DNA of 64,000 nucleotides. It comes from Aldehydirespirator sp965221185 (lineage in GTDB: Bacteria; Actinomycetota; Acidimicrobiia; Acidimicrobiales; Aldehydirespiratoraceae). Location: positions 2,852,001 to 2,916,000 of the forward strand of contig OZ244866.1 of NCBI GenBank assembly GCA_965221185.1, given 5' to 3'. The notes under the pieces were generated by a model. The model had not been told where the DNA came from and did not search any database. It saw nothing but the letters and a program-made list of their open reading frames with translations. Below, piece after piece: positions 43,326 to 52,310 of this stretch (positions are counted from its first letter, which is position 1; each line of letters opens with the position of its first letter). A program made the position numbers and the translations under genes.

Positions 43326-43438
43326 AACGACTCGAGCAGCTCGGCCCCGGCGCGGCGGGAGCGGTCGTCGTCGGACTCGAGCAGATCGATAGCGGCGACG
43401 ACCCTCGGGGCGACAGTCGCCCGGAGGCCGGATATTCG
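43322..43438 (-). pseudogene. C-terminal remnant of the upstream partner gene
   Basis: The frame encodes a helical tail (ATVAPRVVAAIDLLESDDD, then RAGAELLESL) and stops at 43324-43322, overlapping the next fragment by 4 bp. Upstream a TAG stop interrupts the frame about 14 bp before the 3' end of tRNA-Tyr, so the N-terminal part is gone. Position beside a tRNA end fits loss through integration or excision. Confidence 0.4.
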
Positions 43439-43452
43439 CTAGGTGAATACTG

Positions 43453-43534
43453 TGGGCCGGGGAGGATTTGAACCTCCGTAGGCGAAGCCGACGGGTTTAC
43501 AGCCCGTTCCCTTTGGCCGCTCGGGCACCGACCC
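43453..43534 (-). tRNA. tRNA-Tyr (anticodon GTA)
   Basis: A class II tRNA on the minus strand: acceptor GGGTCGG pairs with CCGGCCC, the anticodon loop reads CTGTAAA (GTA) in the stem GGG/CCC, a long variable arm follows, and the T-arm has GGTTCAAATCC. The length is 82 nt. CCA is not encoded. Confidence 0.92.
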
Positions 43535-43600
43535 AAACCGGCGGGCACGATACCATCGCCCCGACCAAACCAGCCCCCCAGCCCCCTGGACTGAACAACC

Positions 43601-44089
43601 ATGCCCACCTTCGACGTAGTCAGCCGACTCGACATGCAGGAAGTCCGCAACGCGGTGGACCAGGCGGCTCGGGAGGTGAGCACCCGATACGACTTCCGCA
43701 ACACCGGCACCTCGATAGTGCTGGGCGACGACACCATCACCCTCAACTCCTCCACCGAGGACCGGCTGGCCGCAGCCCGCCAGGTGCTGGAGGAGAAGCT
43801 GGTGCGACGCAAGGTGTCGCTCAAGGCCCTCGACTGCGGCAGAGTGCAAGAGGCCGCCGGGGCCACGGTGCGCCAGGTGGCCGCGCTGCGGGCCGGCATC
43901 TCGCCGGACCGGTCCCGGGAGCTCAACAAGCTCATCAAGGGCCTCGGCCTCAAGGGCGTGCAGTCGTCCACCCAGGGCGACCAGCTGCGGGTGCAGTCCA
44001 AGAAGCGCGACGACCTCCAAACCGTGATCGCGGCGCTCAAGGAAGACGACTTCGACCTGCCCCTCCAATACGTCAACTTCCGGGACTAG
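43601..44089 (+). CDS. yajQ: YajQ-family nucleotide-binding protein
   Basis: A 162-residue protein of the YajQ (UPF0234) family, recognised by PTFDVVSRLDMQEVRNAVDQA at the N-terminus, STRYDFRNTG, and the C-terminal LQYVNFRD. The family folds as two ferredoxin-like domains and members bind cyclic di-GMP in Xanthomonas; in actinobacteria the role is not settled. The gene starts 66 bp after the 5' end of tRNA-Tyr, on the opposite strand. Confidence 0.9.
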   Translation: MPTFDVVSRLDMQEVRNAVDQAAREVSTRYDFRNTGTSIVLGDDTITLNSSTEDRLAAARQVLEEKLVRRKVSLKALDCGRVQEAAGATVRQVAALRAGISPDRSRELNKLIKGLGLKGVQSSTQGDQLRVQSKKRDDLQTVIAALKEDDFDLPLQYVNFRD

Positions 44090-44189
44090 CGGTCACTCAC
44101 GCCCCGGATTCGGCATAGGAAATCCTCCCGGGACCCGGAGAGCTTCCGGGACCAGGCGAAGCCTCCGGCGGGCCGGTCGCCGGATCAGT

Positions 44190-44282
44190 AGGAACTGCTG
44201 CCAGTCGCGGGACTCCAGGCGGCGGATCCGCTCGGCCGCTGGAACTACTGCCAGTCGCGGGACTCCAGGCGGCGGATCCGCT
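44190..44282. repeat. Duplicated 3' end of htpX, two 43-bp copies
   Basis: Copies at 44190-44232 and 44240-44282 (period 50) differ at one base. The second is the true end of htpX (last codons IRRLESRDWQ and the stop); the first is a tandem copy downstream of the stop. Confidence 0.8.
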
Positions 44283-45111
44283 CCTCGGTCGGGGGGTGCG
44301 TGGAGAACATCTTGCCGAAGCCTCCCCTGCCACCGCCGCCGCGGGCCTGGGCCTTGAGCGGGTCGATGATGTAGTTCGACGCCTGGCTCGGGTTCACGCC
44401 CGACGGGATCCGCTGCGAGTACACCTCCAGGCCCTCCAACGCCCGGGCCAGGGGACGGCCGTCGCCGATCAGCTTGGCCGCCGACGCGTCGGCCTGGAAC
44501 TCCCGGCTGCGGCTGATAGCGGCCTGGATCATGGCGGCCGCGATCGGGGCCAACACGGCGAGCATCAACTGACCGAGCGGGTTGCCGTTGCGGTCGTCGC
44601 GCCCGCCCGCGAAGATCGCCGCGAACATGGCCATGTGGGCGACGAACGTCACCGCCATGCCGATGGCCGCGGCCACCGAGCCGATCAGGATGTCGCGGTT
44701 GCGGATGTGGGCCAGCTCATGGGCCAGCACCCCCCGGATCTCGTCCCAGCCCATCGCCTGGGTGAGGCCCGCGGTGATGCACACCGCGGCGTTCTTGGGG
44801 TTGCGGCCGGTGGCGAAGGCGTTGGGCTGCGGGTTGGGCGTCATGTACAGCTTCGGCATTGGCATGTTCGCCCGGGCGCACAGGTCGGTCATGATCTGGT
44901 GGTACTCGGGCATCTCGGCCGCGCTCACCGGCTTGGCCCGGGCCGAGGCGATGGCCAGCTTGGCGCTGAACCAGTAGGAGCCCCCGGTGAGCACCAGGGC
45001 GAAGATCAGGCCGAGCACCAGGCCGCCCTGCTGGCCGATCGCTCCCCCGATCACTATGCACAGGCCGCCGAGCAGAGCCAGCAGCGTGAACGTCTTGGCC
45101 GTGTTCAACAT
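44245..45111 (-). CDS. htpX: HtpX-family membrane metalloprotease
   Basis: A 288-residue M48 protease. It has four membrane helices (about 8-24, 32-50, 146-165, 178-196) and the zinc motif HELAH (131-135) with the third Glu in SREFQAD. HtpX degrades misfolded membrane proteins. GGAGGTGA sits seven bases before the ATG at 45111. Full length, normal composition. The 3' end is duplicated just beyond the stop. Confidence 0.93.
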   Translation of the reverse strand: MLNTAKTFTLLALLGGLCIVIGGAIGQQGGLVLGLIFALVLTGGSYWFSAKLAIASARAKPVSAAEMPEYHQIMTDLCARANMPMPKLYMTPNPQPNAFATGRNPKNAAVCITAGLTQAMGWDEIRGVLAHELAHIRNRDILIGSVAAAIGMAVTFVAHMAMFAAIFAGGRDDRNGNPLGQLMLAVLAPIAAAMIQAAISRSREFQADASAAKLIGDGRPLARALEGLEVYSQRIPSGVNPSQASNYIIDPLKAQARGGGGRGGFGKMFSTHPPTEERIRRLESRDWQ

Positions 45112-45293
45112 GGTCCGTCACCTCCGCTACGGGGTCACTCCCCAAACTACGGCCCGGCAGCCACGAACGCACAGCGGGCCAGGTGTGTTCCCGCCCGGCC
45201 CCCGGCATCGGTCACCAGGCCCTCGGAACCGCCCCCGAGGGCCGCTGCGCCGGAGTCAGCGCTGGCAGTCGCCGGAGTCCGGCAGGCCGAGGA

Positions 45294-45848
45294 TCACAAG
45301 CTGCGCTCAGGCGCCGGAAGGACCCTCGGGCGCGCCTCCCGCTCGTAGTAGCCGGAATGGACGTAGAGGGCGAGGACGTCCTCGGCGCGGTACATCTCGA
45401 TGATCCGCTCGTCGTCGTCGATGGCTAGGGCGACCTCGTAGCCGGCGGCCCGCAGGCGGGACAGCTCGTGGCGCTTGTAGTCCGCGGAGGGGCCGTGGCT
45501 GCCCCGCCCGTGCCTCGGGCGCAGGATCAGCAGGTCGTGGCGGACCTCGTTGGCGGCCAGCCAGCTCCGGGTCATGTCGACCACATAGTTGGGGCGCGCA
45601 GTGAGGATGGCCACGGCGTGGTCCTCGGCCACCGACTCGGCCAGCGCCAGGCCGGTCCGGTACGGCGGGTCGAGGCTCGCCGCGATGAAGAAGCCCCGGT
45701 AGTCCATGCGGGCGCCCCGCAGGAAGTGCTGGCGATGCGACGCGTCGGAGATCACGCCGTCGAGGTCGAAAATCACCAGCGGCCCGCCGTCGGGCGCGCC
45801 GTCGCGAAAGTGCCAGTTGGGCGGAGTGCCGGTGGTCACGGCCGCCAC
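45294..45848 (-). CDS. HAD-superfamily phosphatase (polynucleotide-kinase 3'-phosphatase-like)
   Basis: A 184-residue HAD protein. Motif I is FDLDGVISDASHRQHFL, with the nucleophile and acid Asp in DLD; motif II is ILTARP; motif IV is IDDDERIIEMY. This combination resembles the HAD phosphatase domain found in Pnkp-like and MtnX-like proteins. The substrate is uncertain. The GTG start has no strong SD. It lies 176 bp downstream of acs on the same strand; two inverted-repeat elements fill the gap. Confidence 0.75.
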   Translation of the reverse strand: MAAVTTGTPPNWHFRDGAPDGGPLVIFDLDGVISDASHRQHFLRGARMDYRGFFIAASLDPPYRTGLALAESVAEDHAVAILTARPNYVVDMTRSWLAANEVRHDLLILRPRHGRGSHGPSADYKRHELSRLRAAGYEVALAIDDDERIIEMYRAEDVLALYVHSGYYEREARPRVLPAPERSL

Positions 45849-45874
45849 TTTGCCGCCACCGGAAGGGTCACTCG

Positions 45875-46007
45875 CCGTTCTGTGTGCAGAAACCCGTCCA
45901 TATCACGGAAAACCGCACACAGAACGGAATCGGGGGTGGTCACTGCCTCGAGTCCGCCGTTCTGTGTGCAGAAACCCGTCCATATCACGGAAAACCGCAC
46001 ACAGAAC
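45875..46007. repeat. Paired 51-bp palindrome-ended elements
   Basis: Identical copies at 45875-45925 and 45957-46007. Within each, the 11-bp arms GTTCTGTGTGC and GCACACAGAAC are perfect inverted repeats around a 27-bp interior. They lie between acs and the HAD phosphatase gene, on the same strand. Confidence 0.85.
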
Positions 46008-46024
46008 TCCGGGAGAGGCTCCGG

Positions 46025-48019
46025 TCACTCCTCGTCGGGGGCTTCTGCGGCCCGGTCCCGGATCTCGGCCACCACGCCCGGATCGGCCAGGGTGGTGGTG
46101 TCGCCCAGATCCCGGCCGTCGGCCACGTCTCGCAGCAGGCGGCGCATGATCTTGCCCGAGCGGGTCTTGGGCAGATCCGGCACCAGGAACACCGCCTTCG
46201 GGCGGGCGGTCGGGCCCAGCTTGGTGGCCACATGCTGGCGGACCTGCTGGCGCAGCTCGTCGGAGGCCTGCGCGGCGCCCACCAGGATCACGTAGCCGAC
46301 GATGGCCTGGCCGGTGATGTCGTCTTTGGCGCCCACCACCGCAGCCTCGGCCACCGCAGGGTGGTCCACCAGCGCCGACTCCACCTCGGTGGTGGAGATG
46401 CGGTGGCCCGACACGTTCATCACGTCGTCCACCCGCCCCAGCAGCCACAGATAGCCGTCGGCGTCGAGGCGGGCCCCGTCGCCCGCGAAATAGCGGCCCT
46501 CGAACTTCGACCAGTACGTGTCGCGGTAACGCTCCGGGTCGCCCCAGATGCCCCGCAGCATCGACGGCCACGGGTGGGTGATGGTGAGGTAGCCGCCGCC
46601 GGTGGCCACCACGTCGCCCGAGTCGTCCACCACCTCGGCGAACACGCCGGGCAGGGGCTGCGTGGCCGAACCCGGCTTGGTGGTGGTCACCCCCGGCAGC
46701 GGGGTGATCATGTGGCCGCCGGTCTCGGTCTGCCACCAGGTGTCCACGATCGGGCAGCGCTCGCCGCCTATGTGGCGGTGGTACCACATCCACGCCTCGG
46801 GATTGATGGGCTCGCCGACGGTGCCCAGCACCCGCAGACTCGACAGATCCCGGCCCGCGGGCCACTGCTCGCCCCACTTCATGAACGTGCGGATGGCGGT
46901 AGGCGCTGTGTAGAGCTGGGTGACGCCGTAACGCTCGATGATGTCCCACAGGCGGTCCTTGGCCCAGCCGGCCCGGTCGCCCTCGCGCTCTTCGGGGCGG
47001 GGCGTGTCGGGCGTGCCCTCGTACATCACCGACGTGGCCCCGTTGGCCAGCGGCCCGTACACGATGTAGCTGTGGCCGGTCACCCAGCCGATGTCGGCCG
47101 CGCACCAGAACACGTCGGCGTCGGGGCGCAGGTCGAACACGTAGCGGTGGGTGAACGCCACCTGGGTCAGGTACCCGCCGGTGGTGTGCATGATGCCCTT
47201 GGGCTTGGCGGTGGTGCCCGACGTGTACAGCAGGTACAGGAGCTGCTCGGAGTCCATCGGCTCGGCCGGGCAATCCGCAGCGGCCTCGGCCATCACGTCG
47301 TGCCACCACAGGTCGCGGCCGTCGACCATCGCCGGGTCGGTGCCGCAGCGGTCCACCACCACCACATGCTCCACCGACGGCGCGCCCGCGGCCAGGGCCA
47401 GGTCGACGTTGGGCTTCAGCGCGGCGGGGGCGCCCCGGCGGTAGCCGGCATCGGCGGTGACCACCAGGCGGGCCTCGGCATCGGCGCAGCGGTCGGTGAT
47501 GGCGTCGGGCGAGAACCCGCCGAAGATCACCGAGTGGGCCACCCCGATGCGGGTGCAGGCCAGCATGGTGACCGCCAGCTCGGGGATCATCGGCATGTAC
47601 ACCGCGATGCGGTCGCCCCTGCGCAGGCCCAGGTGCAGCAGCACGTTGGCGAAGCGCTGCACGTCGTCGAGCAGCTCGGAGTAGGTGATGGTGCGGGTGT
47701 CGCCCGGCTCGCCCTCCCAGTGGAAGGCCACCTTGTCGCCCTTGCCCGCGGCCACATGGCGGTCCAGGCAGTTGTACGACACGTTGAGCTGGCCGCCCAC
47801 GAACCACTTGGCGAACGGCAGGTCCCACTCCAGGGTGGTACCGAAGTCGGTGTCCCAGTCGAGCAGGTCGCGGGCCTGGCCGGCCCAGAACGCCTCGAAG
47901 TCGGCGGCGGCCTCGTCGTACATCGACTGGTCGGAGACCTCGGCCGCGGCCGCGAACCCCGGCGGCGGCGGGAACGTGCGGTCCTCGGTCTCGTAGATCT
48001 CGATCGAGCCTTCGGCCAT
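46025..48019 (-). CDS. acs: Acetyl-CoA synthetase
   Basis: A 664-residue AMP-forming acyl-CoA synthetase of the Acs group: acetate + ATP + CoA to acetyl-CoA. The phosphate loop is YTSGTTAKPKG, TWWQTETGGHM follows, and the C-terminal catalytic Lys lies in KTRSGKIMRR. Length is normal for Acs. AGGAGG lies nine bases before ATG 48019. A 36-bp minisatellite sits upstream and keeps the frame open but has no start codon. The Lys is the usual site of acetylation control by a CobB-type deacetylase, not present here. Confidence 0.94.
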   Translation of the reverse strand: MAEGSIEIYETEDRTFPPPPGFAAAAEVSDQSMYDEAAADFEAFWAGQARDLLDWDTDFGTTLEWDLPFAKWFVGGQLNVSYNCLDRHVAAGKGDKVAFHWEGEPGDTRTITYSELLDDVQRFANVLLHLGLRRGDRIAVYMPMIPELAVTMLACTRIGVAHSVIFGGFSPDAITDRCADAEARLVVTADAGYRRGAPAALKPNVDLALAAGAPSVEHVVVVDRCGTDPAMVDGRDLWWHDVMAEAAADCPAEPMDSEQLLYLLYTSGTTAKPKGIMHTTGGYLTQVAFTHRYVFDLRPDADVFWCAADIGWVTGHSYIVYGPLANGATSVMYEGTPDTPRPEEREGDRAGWAKDRLWDIIERYGVTQLYTAPTAIRTFMKWGEQWPAGRDLSSLRVLGTVGEPINPEAWMWYHRHIGGERCPIVDTWWQTETGGHMITPLPGVTTTKPGSATQPLPGVFAEVVDDSGDVVATGGGYLTITHPWPSMLRGIWGDPERYRDTYWSKFEGRYFAGDGARLDADGYLWLLGRVDDVMNVSGHRISTTEVESALVDHPAVAEAAVVGAKDDITGQAIVGYVILVGAAQASDELRQQVRQHVATKLGPTARPKAVFLVPDLPKTRSGKIMRRLLRDVADGRDLGDTTTLADPGVVAEIRDRAAEAPDEE

Positions 48020-48048
48020 GGCGGTCCTCCTAGTCCTGAGTTTCTCGG

Positions 48049-48228
48049 CCTGGTTTCTCGGCGTCTGATTCGGCGATTTCTCGGCCTGGTTTCTTGGCGT
48101 CTGATTCGGCGGTCTGACCGCCTGGTTTCTTGGCGTCTGATTCGGCGGTCTGATCGCCTGGTTTCTTGGCGTCTGATTCGGCGGTCTGATCGCCTGGTTT
48201 CTTGGCGTCTGATTCGGCGGTCTGGCTA
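48049..48228. repeat. 36-bp minisatellite, five units
   Basis: Units starting at 48049, 48085, 48121, 48157 and 48193 share CCTGGTTTCTTGGCGTCTGA; the first is most diverged. The array lies between acs and the deacylase, reaching the deacylase stop codon. Units are contiguous without spacers. Confidence 0.85.
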
Positions 48229-49974
48229 CGCGGCCGCTCCCACCGGGACTGTGGCGGTGTGGCGTCCCGAGCGCAGCACCGTGCCCGGCAACGCCTCGGT
48301 GGCCTCGCCGTCGACCACGGTGGTGACGCCGTTGACCATCACCCGGCGCATCCCGGTGGCGTCGGACCACAGGCGCTTGCCGTCGCCGGGCAGGTCGGCC
48401 ACCAGCTGGGGCTCGGTGGCGCCCACCGTGTCGGGATCGAACAGCACGATGTCGGCGAAGCAGCCCTCGGCGATGCGGCCCCGGCCCTTGAGGCCGAACA
48501 GTCGGGCGGGGGCCTCGGTCAGATGGCGGACGGCGTTCTCGAGGGTGGTGAGCTGCCGGCCCCGCAGGCAGTCGTCGATCCAGGCGGTGGGGTAGCAGGC
48601 GCCGGCCATGCGGTCGAGATGGGCGCCGGCGTCGCTGCCGCCGATCATCACCGCCGGATGCTCCCAGGCCTCGGCCCGAAGCCGCCAGCTCTCGGCGTCG
48701 TCGTCGGTGGGGGCCGGCCACAGCACGGTGCGCAGATCGTCGGCCAGGCAGACGTCCACCAGGCAGAAGAAGTCCCGCTGGCCCCGCTCCCTGGCGATGT
48801 CGCCCACCCGGCAGCCCTTGAGGCCCTCGTTGGCGGCCGAGAAGGTGTCGCCGATGCGGTAGCCGGACCAGCCGGTGAGGCGGCTGAACACGCCTGCTTC
48901 GGGGCTGGCCGCGCCGTTCTCGAGGGCGATGAGGGTCTCGGGGCGGCGCAGGGCCTCCATGCGTTCGTGTATGGGCAGGCCGAAGGTGTCGCGCCAGCCG
49001 GGCAGCATGTGCAGCGCGCAGAAGCTGCCCAGGTTCATGTTCATCTCCACCAGGATCGGCATGGTGAGCGCGATGACGATGGCCCCGGCCTCCGCGGCCC
49101 GCTCGCAGGCCGCGATCTGGTTGCGGTAGTCGTCGGGACGGGCCGAGTCGACGGTGAGCACGTTCCAGTTGAGCGGGCGTTGGGCCTGCAGCGACATGCG
49201 GGTCATCAAGTCGACCTCGTCGTCGCTGAAGCCGTTCATGCAGCCGTCGGCCACCCACTCCAGGGTGGTGCCGGGGTGGGTGGCCGTCTCCCGGCACAGC
49301 TCCAGCACCTCTTGCTCGGAGGCCCAGCGGCTGGGCACGGGCTGACCGTCCCAGTCGTTGTGGGTGTAGCTGCGGCCGGTGGAGAAGCCGAGCCCGCCCG
49401 CGGCCAGCGACTCGGCCAGCAGGGCCCGCATCAGGGCGATCTGGTCGTCGTTGGCCTCGTGGCCGACGGCGTCGTCGCGCATCACCGCCCGGCGCAGGGC
49501 GCAGTGCCCCACCAGGAAGCCGGCGTTCACGCCCACGCCCCGGCTCTCGACCGCCCGCAGGTAGTCGGCGAAACTCTCCCAGTCCCAGGGCAATCCCTGC
49601 TCGAGGGCGGCCAGCTCCATGCCCTCGACCTTCACCATCATGCGCTTGAGGTACTCGCCGTCTTCGGGGCAGCCGAGGGGGGCGAGGGTGAAGCCGCAGT
49701 TGCCGCCGATCACGGTGGTGACGCCGAACAGGTTCGACGGGGTGGCCCTGGGGTCCCAGAAGATCTGGGCGTCGTAGTGGGTGTGGGGATCGATGAAGCC
49801 CGGGCACACGACCAGGCCGTCGGCGTCGATCGTGTCGGTGGCATCGGCGGCGGCGATCTCGCCGGGATCGACCACGGCCACGATCCGTCCGTCGCTGACG
49901 CCGATGTCGGCGGGGCGGGCCGGCGCACCGGTGCCGTCGATCAGCGTGCCCCCGGTGATCAGCGTGTCGAGCAT
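48226..49974 (-). CDS. N-acyl-D-amino-acid deacylase family amidohydrolase
   Basis: A 582-residue D-aminoacylase-type amidohydrolase. The motif VCPGFIDPHTHYDAQIFW holds the metal-binding HTH, GGNCGFTLAP follows, and the late DAGAHLD segment holds the active-site Asp. Family members hydrolyse N-acyl-D-amino acids or release D-amino acids from peptides. ATG 49974 is preceded by TACCCT eight bases upstream, so a leaderless start is possible. It is divergent from msrA and its stop touches the minisatellite. Confidence 0.88.
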   Translation of the reverse strand: MLDTLITGGTLIDGTGAPARPADIGVSDGRIVAVVDPGEIAAADATDTIDADGLVVCPGFIDPHTHYDAQIFWDPRATPSNLFGVTTVIGGNCGFTLAPLGCPEDGEYLKRMMVKVEGMELAALEQGLPWDWESFADYLRAVESRGVGVNAGFLVGHCALRRAVMRDDAVGHEANDDQIALMRALLAESLAAGGLGFSTGRSYTHNDWDGQPVPSRWASEQEVLELCRETATHPGTTLEWVADGCMNGFSDDEVDLMTRMSLQAQRPLNWNVLTVDSARPDDYRNQIAACERAAEAGAIVIALTMPILVEMNMNLGSFCALHMLPGWRDTFGLPIHERMEALRRPETLIALENGAASPEAGVFSRLTGWSGYRIGDTFSAANEGLKGCRVGDIARERGQRDFFCLVDVCLADDLRTVLWPAPTDDDAESWRLRAEAWEHPAVMIGGSDAGAHLDRMAGACYPTAWIDDCLRGRQLTTLENAVRHLTEAPARLFGLKGRGRIAEGCFADIVLFDPDTVGATEPQLVADLPGDGKRLWSDATGMRRVMVNGVTTVVDGEATEALPGTVLRSGRHTATVPVGAAA

Positions 49975-50035
49975 TGCCGCAGAGGGTAGCCGTGGCCGGG
50001 TTGGCCCGGTTGAGCCGCTGACAGGGCGATCCTGT

Positions 50036-50183
50036 CGAAATTGACGACGAAACCGGCCTCAGACACCCATTCGCCGCACCAATTTCGAGGCCGGGCGGCG
50101 ATGGGCGGGACGCTGGCGGGGGCCGTCCCGCCGAAATTGACGACGAAACCGGCCTCAGACACCCATTCGCCGCACCAATTTCG
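50036..50183. repeat. Paired 52-bp palindrome-ended elements
   Basis: Identical copies at 50036-50087 and 50132-50183, each ending in perfect 8-bp arms CGAAATTG and CAATTTCG. They lie in the divergent gap between the deacylase and msrA. A related single element is at 59329-59381. Confidence 0.85.
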
Positions 50184-50233
50184 GAAGGACCGACCACGGC
50201 ACAGGCCGAGGTGGTTGCGGGTACAGTCGGGTC

Positions 50234-50890
50234 ATGCTGCTGCGACGCGACAAGACTCGGATGCCGACCGCCGCCGACGCCCTGCCCGGGCGGGACGACG
50301 CCATGGAGGTGCAGGACTACGGGCACCTGGTGCTGGGCACCCCGCTGATGCCGCCGTTCCCCGACGGGTGCGAGCGGGCCATGTTCGGGATGGGCTGCTT
50401 CTGGGGGGCCGAGCGGTTCTTCTGGCAGATGCAGGGCGTGCACACCACCGCGGCGGGCTACTCGGGGGGCGTCACCCCCAACCCCACCTACCAGGAGGTG
50501 TGCAGCGGGCGCACCGGCCACAACGAGGTAGTGCTGGTAGTGCACGACCCGTCGGCGGCGCCCTATGAGCAGCTGCTGAAGGTGTTCTGGGAGATGCACG
50601 ACCCGACGCAGGGGATGCGCCAGGGCAACGACGTCGGCAGCCAGTACCGCAGCGGGATCTATCTGTTCAGCGAGGCCCAGCGAGAGACAGCGCTGGCGTC
50701 GCGGGACCGGTACCAGGCGGCGCTGGCCGGGCGCGGCTTCGGGGAGATCACCACCGAGATCGCCGACGCCGGGCCCTTCTATTACGCCGAGGAGCACCAC
50801 CAGCAATACCTGGCCCGGAACCCCTACGGCTACTGCAACCACGGCTTCTGCCAGGTCGGCTACGAACCCGCCGCGGCCGCGGCCGGCTAA
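50234..50890 (+). CDS. msrA: Peptide methionine sulfoxide reductase MsrA
   Basis: A 218-residue MsrA. The catalytic Cys55 is in GCFWGAE, followed by the family segments YSGGVTPNPTYQEVCSGRTGHNE and DPTQGMRQGNDVGSQYRS; the C-terminal YCNHGFC holds resolving Cys residues. It reduces methionine-S-sulfoxide in proteins. A -10 box TACAGT (50222-50227) six bases before the ATG implies a leaderless message. Confidence 0.94.
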   Translation: MLLRRDKTRMPTAADALPGRDDAMEVQDYGHLVLGTPLMPPFPDGCERAMFGMGCFWGAERFFWQMQGVHTTAAGYSGGVTPNPTYQEVCSGRTGHNEVVLVVHDPSAAPYEQLLKVFWEMHDPTQGMRQGNDVGSQYRSGIYLFSEAQRETALASRDRYQAALAGRGFGEITTEIADAGPFYYAEEHHQQYLARNPYGYCNHGFCQVGYEPAAAAAG

Positions 50891-50925
50891 CCCACACCGG
50901 TCCTTAGTCGGCGGCCGGCCCTGAC

Positions 50926-51990
50926 TTGACGGACGACCACGGGGCGTCGGACCCGCAGGTCGCCGGGACGTCGGCTGGCGCGGCTGGCGGAGCCGCAGGG
51001 GCTGGCGGAGCCGCAGGGGCTGGCGGAGCCGCGTCGGCCGGGGCTGCTGCGGGGACAGACGGAACCGCGTCGGCTGGGGCTGCGGGGCGGTCTCGTCGGT
51101 TGGGGGCCACGATGATGCTCGTCTCCGGGTTCGGGTTCGGCAGCACCGGGGCCATCTCCCGCACCATCGACGCCGACACCTGGCAGATCGCCAGCTGGCG
51201 GGGCCTGATCGGCGGAACCGGGGCGCTGGTCTATGTGTGGGTCAGGGGTCGAGTCGGCGGCTCGCAGGCACGCCTGCGGCTCGGCGCCACCGTCGGGCCC
51301 CAGGGCCTGCTCCTGGCCGGGCTGGCCGCGCTGTCGATGATCCTCTACATAGACGCGCTGCAACGGACGGAGGTGGCCAACGTCACCGTGATATCGGCCA
51401 CCGTGCCGTTCCTGGCCGCGGGACTGGCGTGGCTGATCCTGCGGGAGCGGCTGCGGCGCTCGACGGTGGTGGCGGCCGTGTTGGCGCTCGCGGGCGTGAC
51501 CCTGACGGTGGCCGGCAACCTCGGGCCCGGCGACCTCGACGGCAACCTGCGGGCGGTGGTCCTGGCCCTGATCCTGGCGCTGCTGATCGTGCTGATCCGC
51601 CGCTTCGAGGGCGCCGACGCGGTGCTGGCGCTGGGCTCGGCCGGGGTGCTGCTGTTCGTGGTGGCCCTGGTGGTGGCCGACCCTCTGGGCGTGGCCGCCG
51701 ACCAGGCGCCGCTCATCTTGTTCTTCGGGCTGGTGTTCGCGGTGTCGCTGGTGCTGTGGGCCGAGGGGGTGCGGCTGATCCCGGCCGCGGAGGCCGGCCT
51801 GCTGGGCTCCAGCGAGACGCCGTTCTCGATCCTGCTGGCGTGGATCGTGGTGAGCGAAGCGCCGCCGCTGGTGACGGTGGCCGGGGGGCTGCTGGTGCTG
51901 GGCGCCATCTTCGGCCACGCCGGAGCCGACCTGGCCCACAACCGGGTCAGCCGTCCTTGGCTGCGCCCGAGGGCCCGGCCTCGTCTCTAG
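50926..51990 (+). CDS. EamA/DMT-family transporter
   Basis: A 354-residue transporter with ten membrane helices in two EamA halves. The N-terminus (about residues 14-55) is an Ala/Gly-rich low-complexity stretch built from a repeated AGGAAGAGG-like unit, which a transporter does not need and may be due to a wrong start. Alternative starts are GTG or ATG near residue 62 (MMLVSGFGFG), where similarity begins. Substrate unknown. Confidence 0.78.
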   Translation: MTDDHGASDPQVAGTSAGAAGGAAGAGGAAGAGGAASAGAAAGTDGTASAGAAGRSRRLGATMMLVSGFGFGSTGAISRTIDADTWQIASWRGLIGGTGALVYVWVRGRVGGSQARLRLGATVGPQGLLLAGLAALSMILYIDALQRTEVANVTVISATVPFLAAGLAWLILRERLRRSTVVAAVLALAGVTLTVAGNLGPGDLDGNLRAVVLALILALLIVLIRRFEGADAVLALGSAGVLLFVVALVVADPLGVAADQAPLILFFGLVFAVSLVLWAEGVRLIPAAEAGLLGSSETPFSILLAWIVVSEAPPLVTVAGGLLVLGAIFGHAGADLAHNRVSRPWLRPRARPRL

Positions 51991-51999
51991 CTGCGCCTG

Positions 52000-52272
52000 C
52001 TACTCGTCGGTGTCTGCTGGGGGGAACCGCTTGCGGCCCCAGGCCAGCCAAGCCAACCAGCCACCCCACTGCAGAACTGCAACTCCGAGGCCGACGCAAA
52101 TGGCGTAGAGGGCCGAATCGAACGGTCCAAAGTACGCGGCCGGGACGACGACCAGAAGGCCCACGACGATCACGTAGGCGTGGTAGCCCACCCTCTCGCG
52201 GCGACTCCGGAACTCTGGCTTGCCGAAGGCCTTCCGCCAGAGGCTCCTTCGCGACTCTGGAGCGTCAGTCAT
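52000..52272 (-). CDS. Small membrane protein, tandem copy 1
   Basis: A 90-residue protein with a basic N-terminal half (RRERVGY) and two membrane helices (about 33-47 and 54-78), ending in an Arg/Pro tail. The gene immediately upstream on the same strand at 52311 encodes a paralog with the same pattern: both have KPEFRSRRERVG and WLAWGRKRFP. No function is known. Confidence 0.7.
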   Translation of the reverse strand: MTDAPESRRSLWRKAFGKPEFRSRRERVGYHAYVIVVGLLVVVPAAYFGPFDSALYAICVGLGVAVLQWGGWLAWLAWGRKRFPPADTDE

Positions 52273-52310
52273 CCTTAGCGAGGTCGGGCTTCGGGGGACG
52301 GACCGTCTGC

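Noticed and set aside
48049..48228. 36-bp tandem units considered as a CRISPR array
   Set aside because: Units are contiguous with no spacers and no cas genes are present.
46025..50842. A continuous 1605-codon minus-strand frame through acs and beyond
   Set aside because: Its upper part runs antiparallel or out of frame over the deacylase and msrA genes; it is an artefact of high GC. Only the acs portion has family resemblance and a ribosome binding site.
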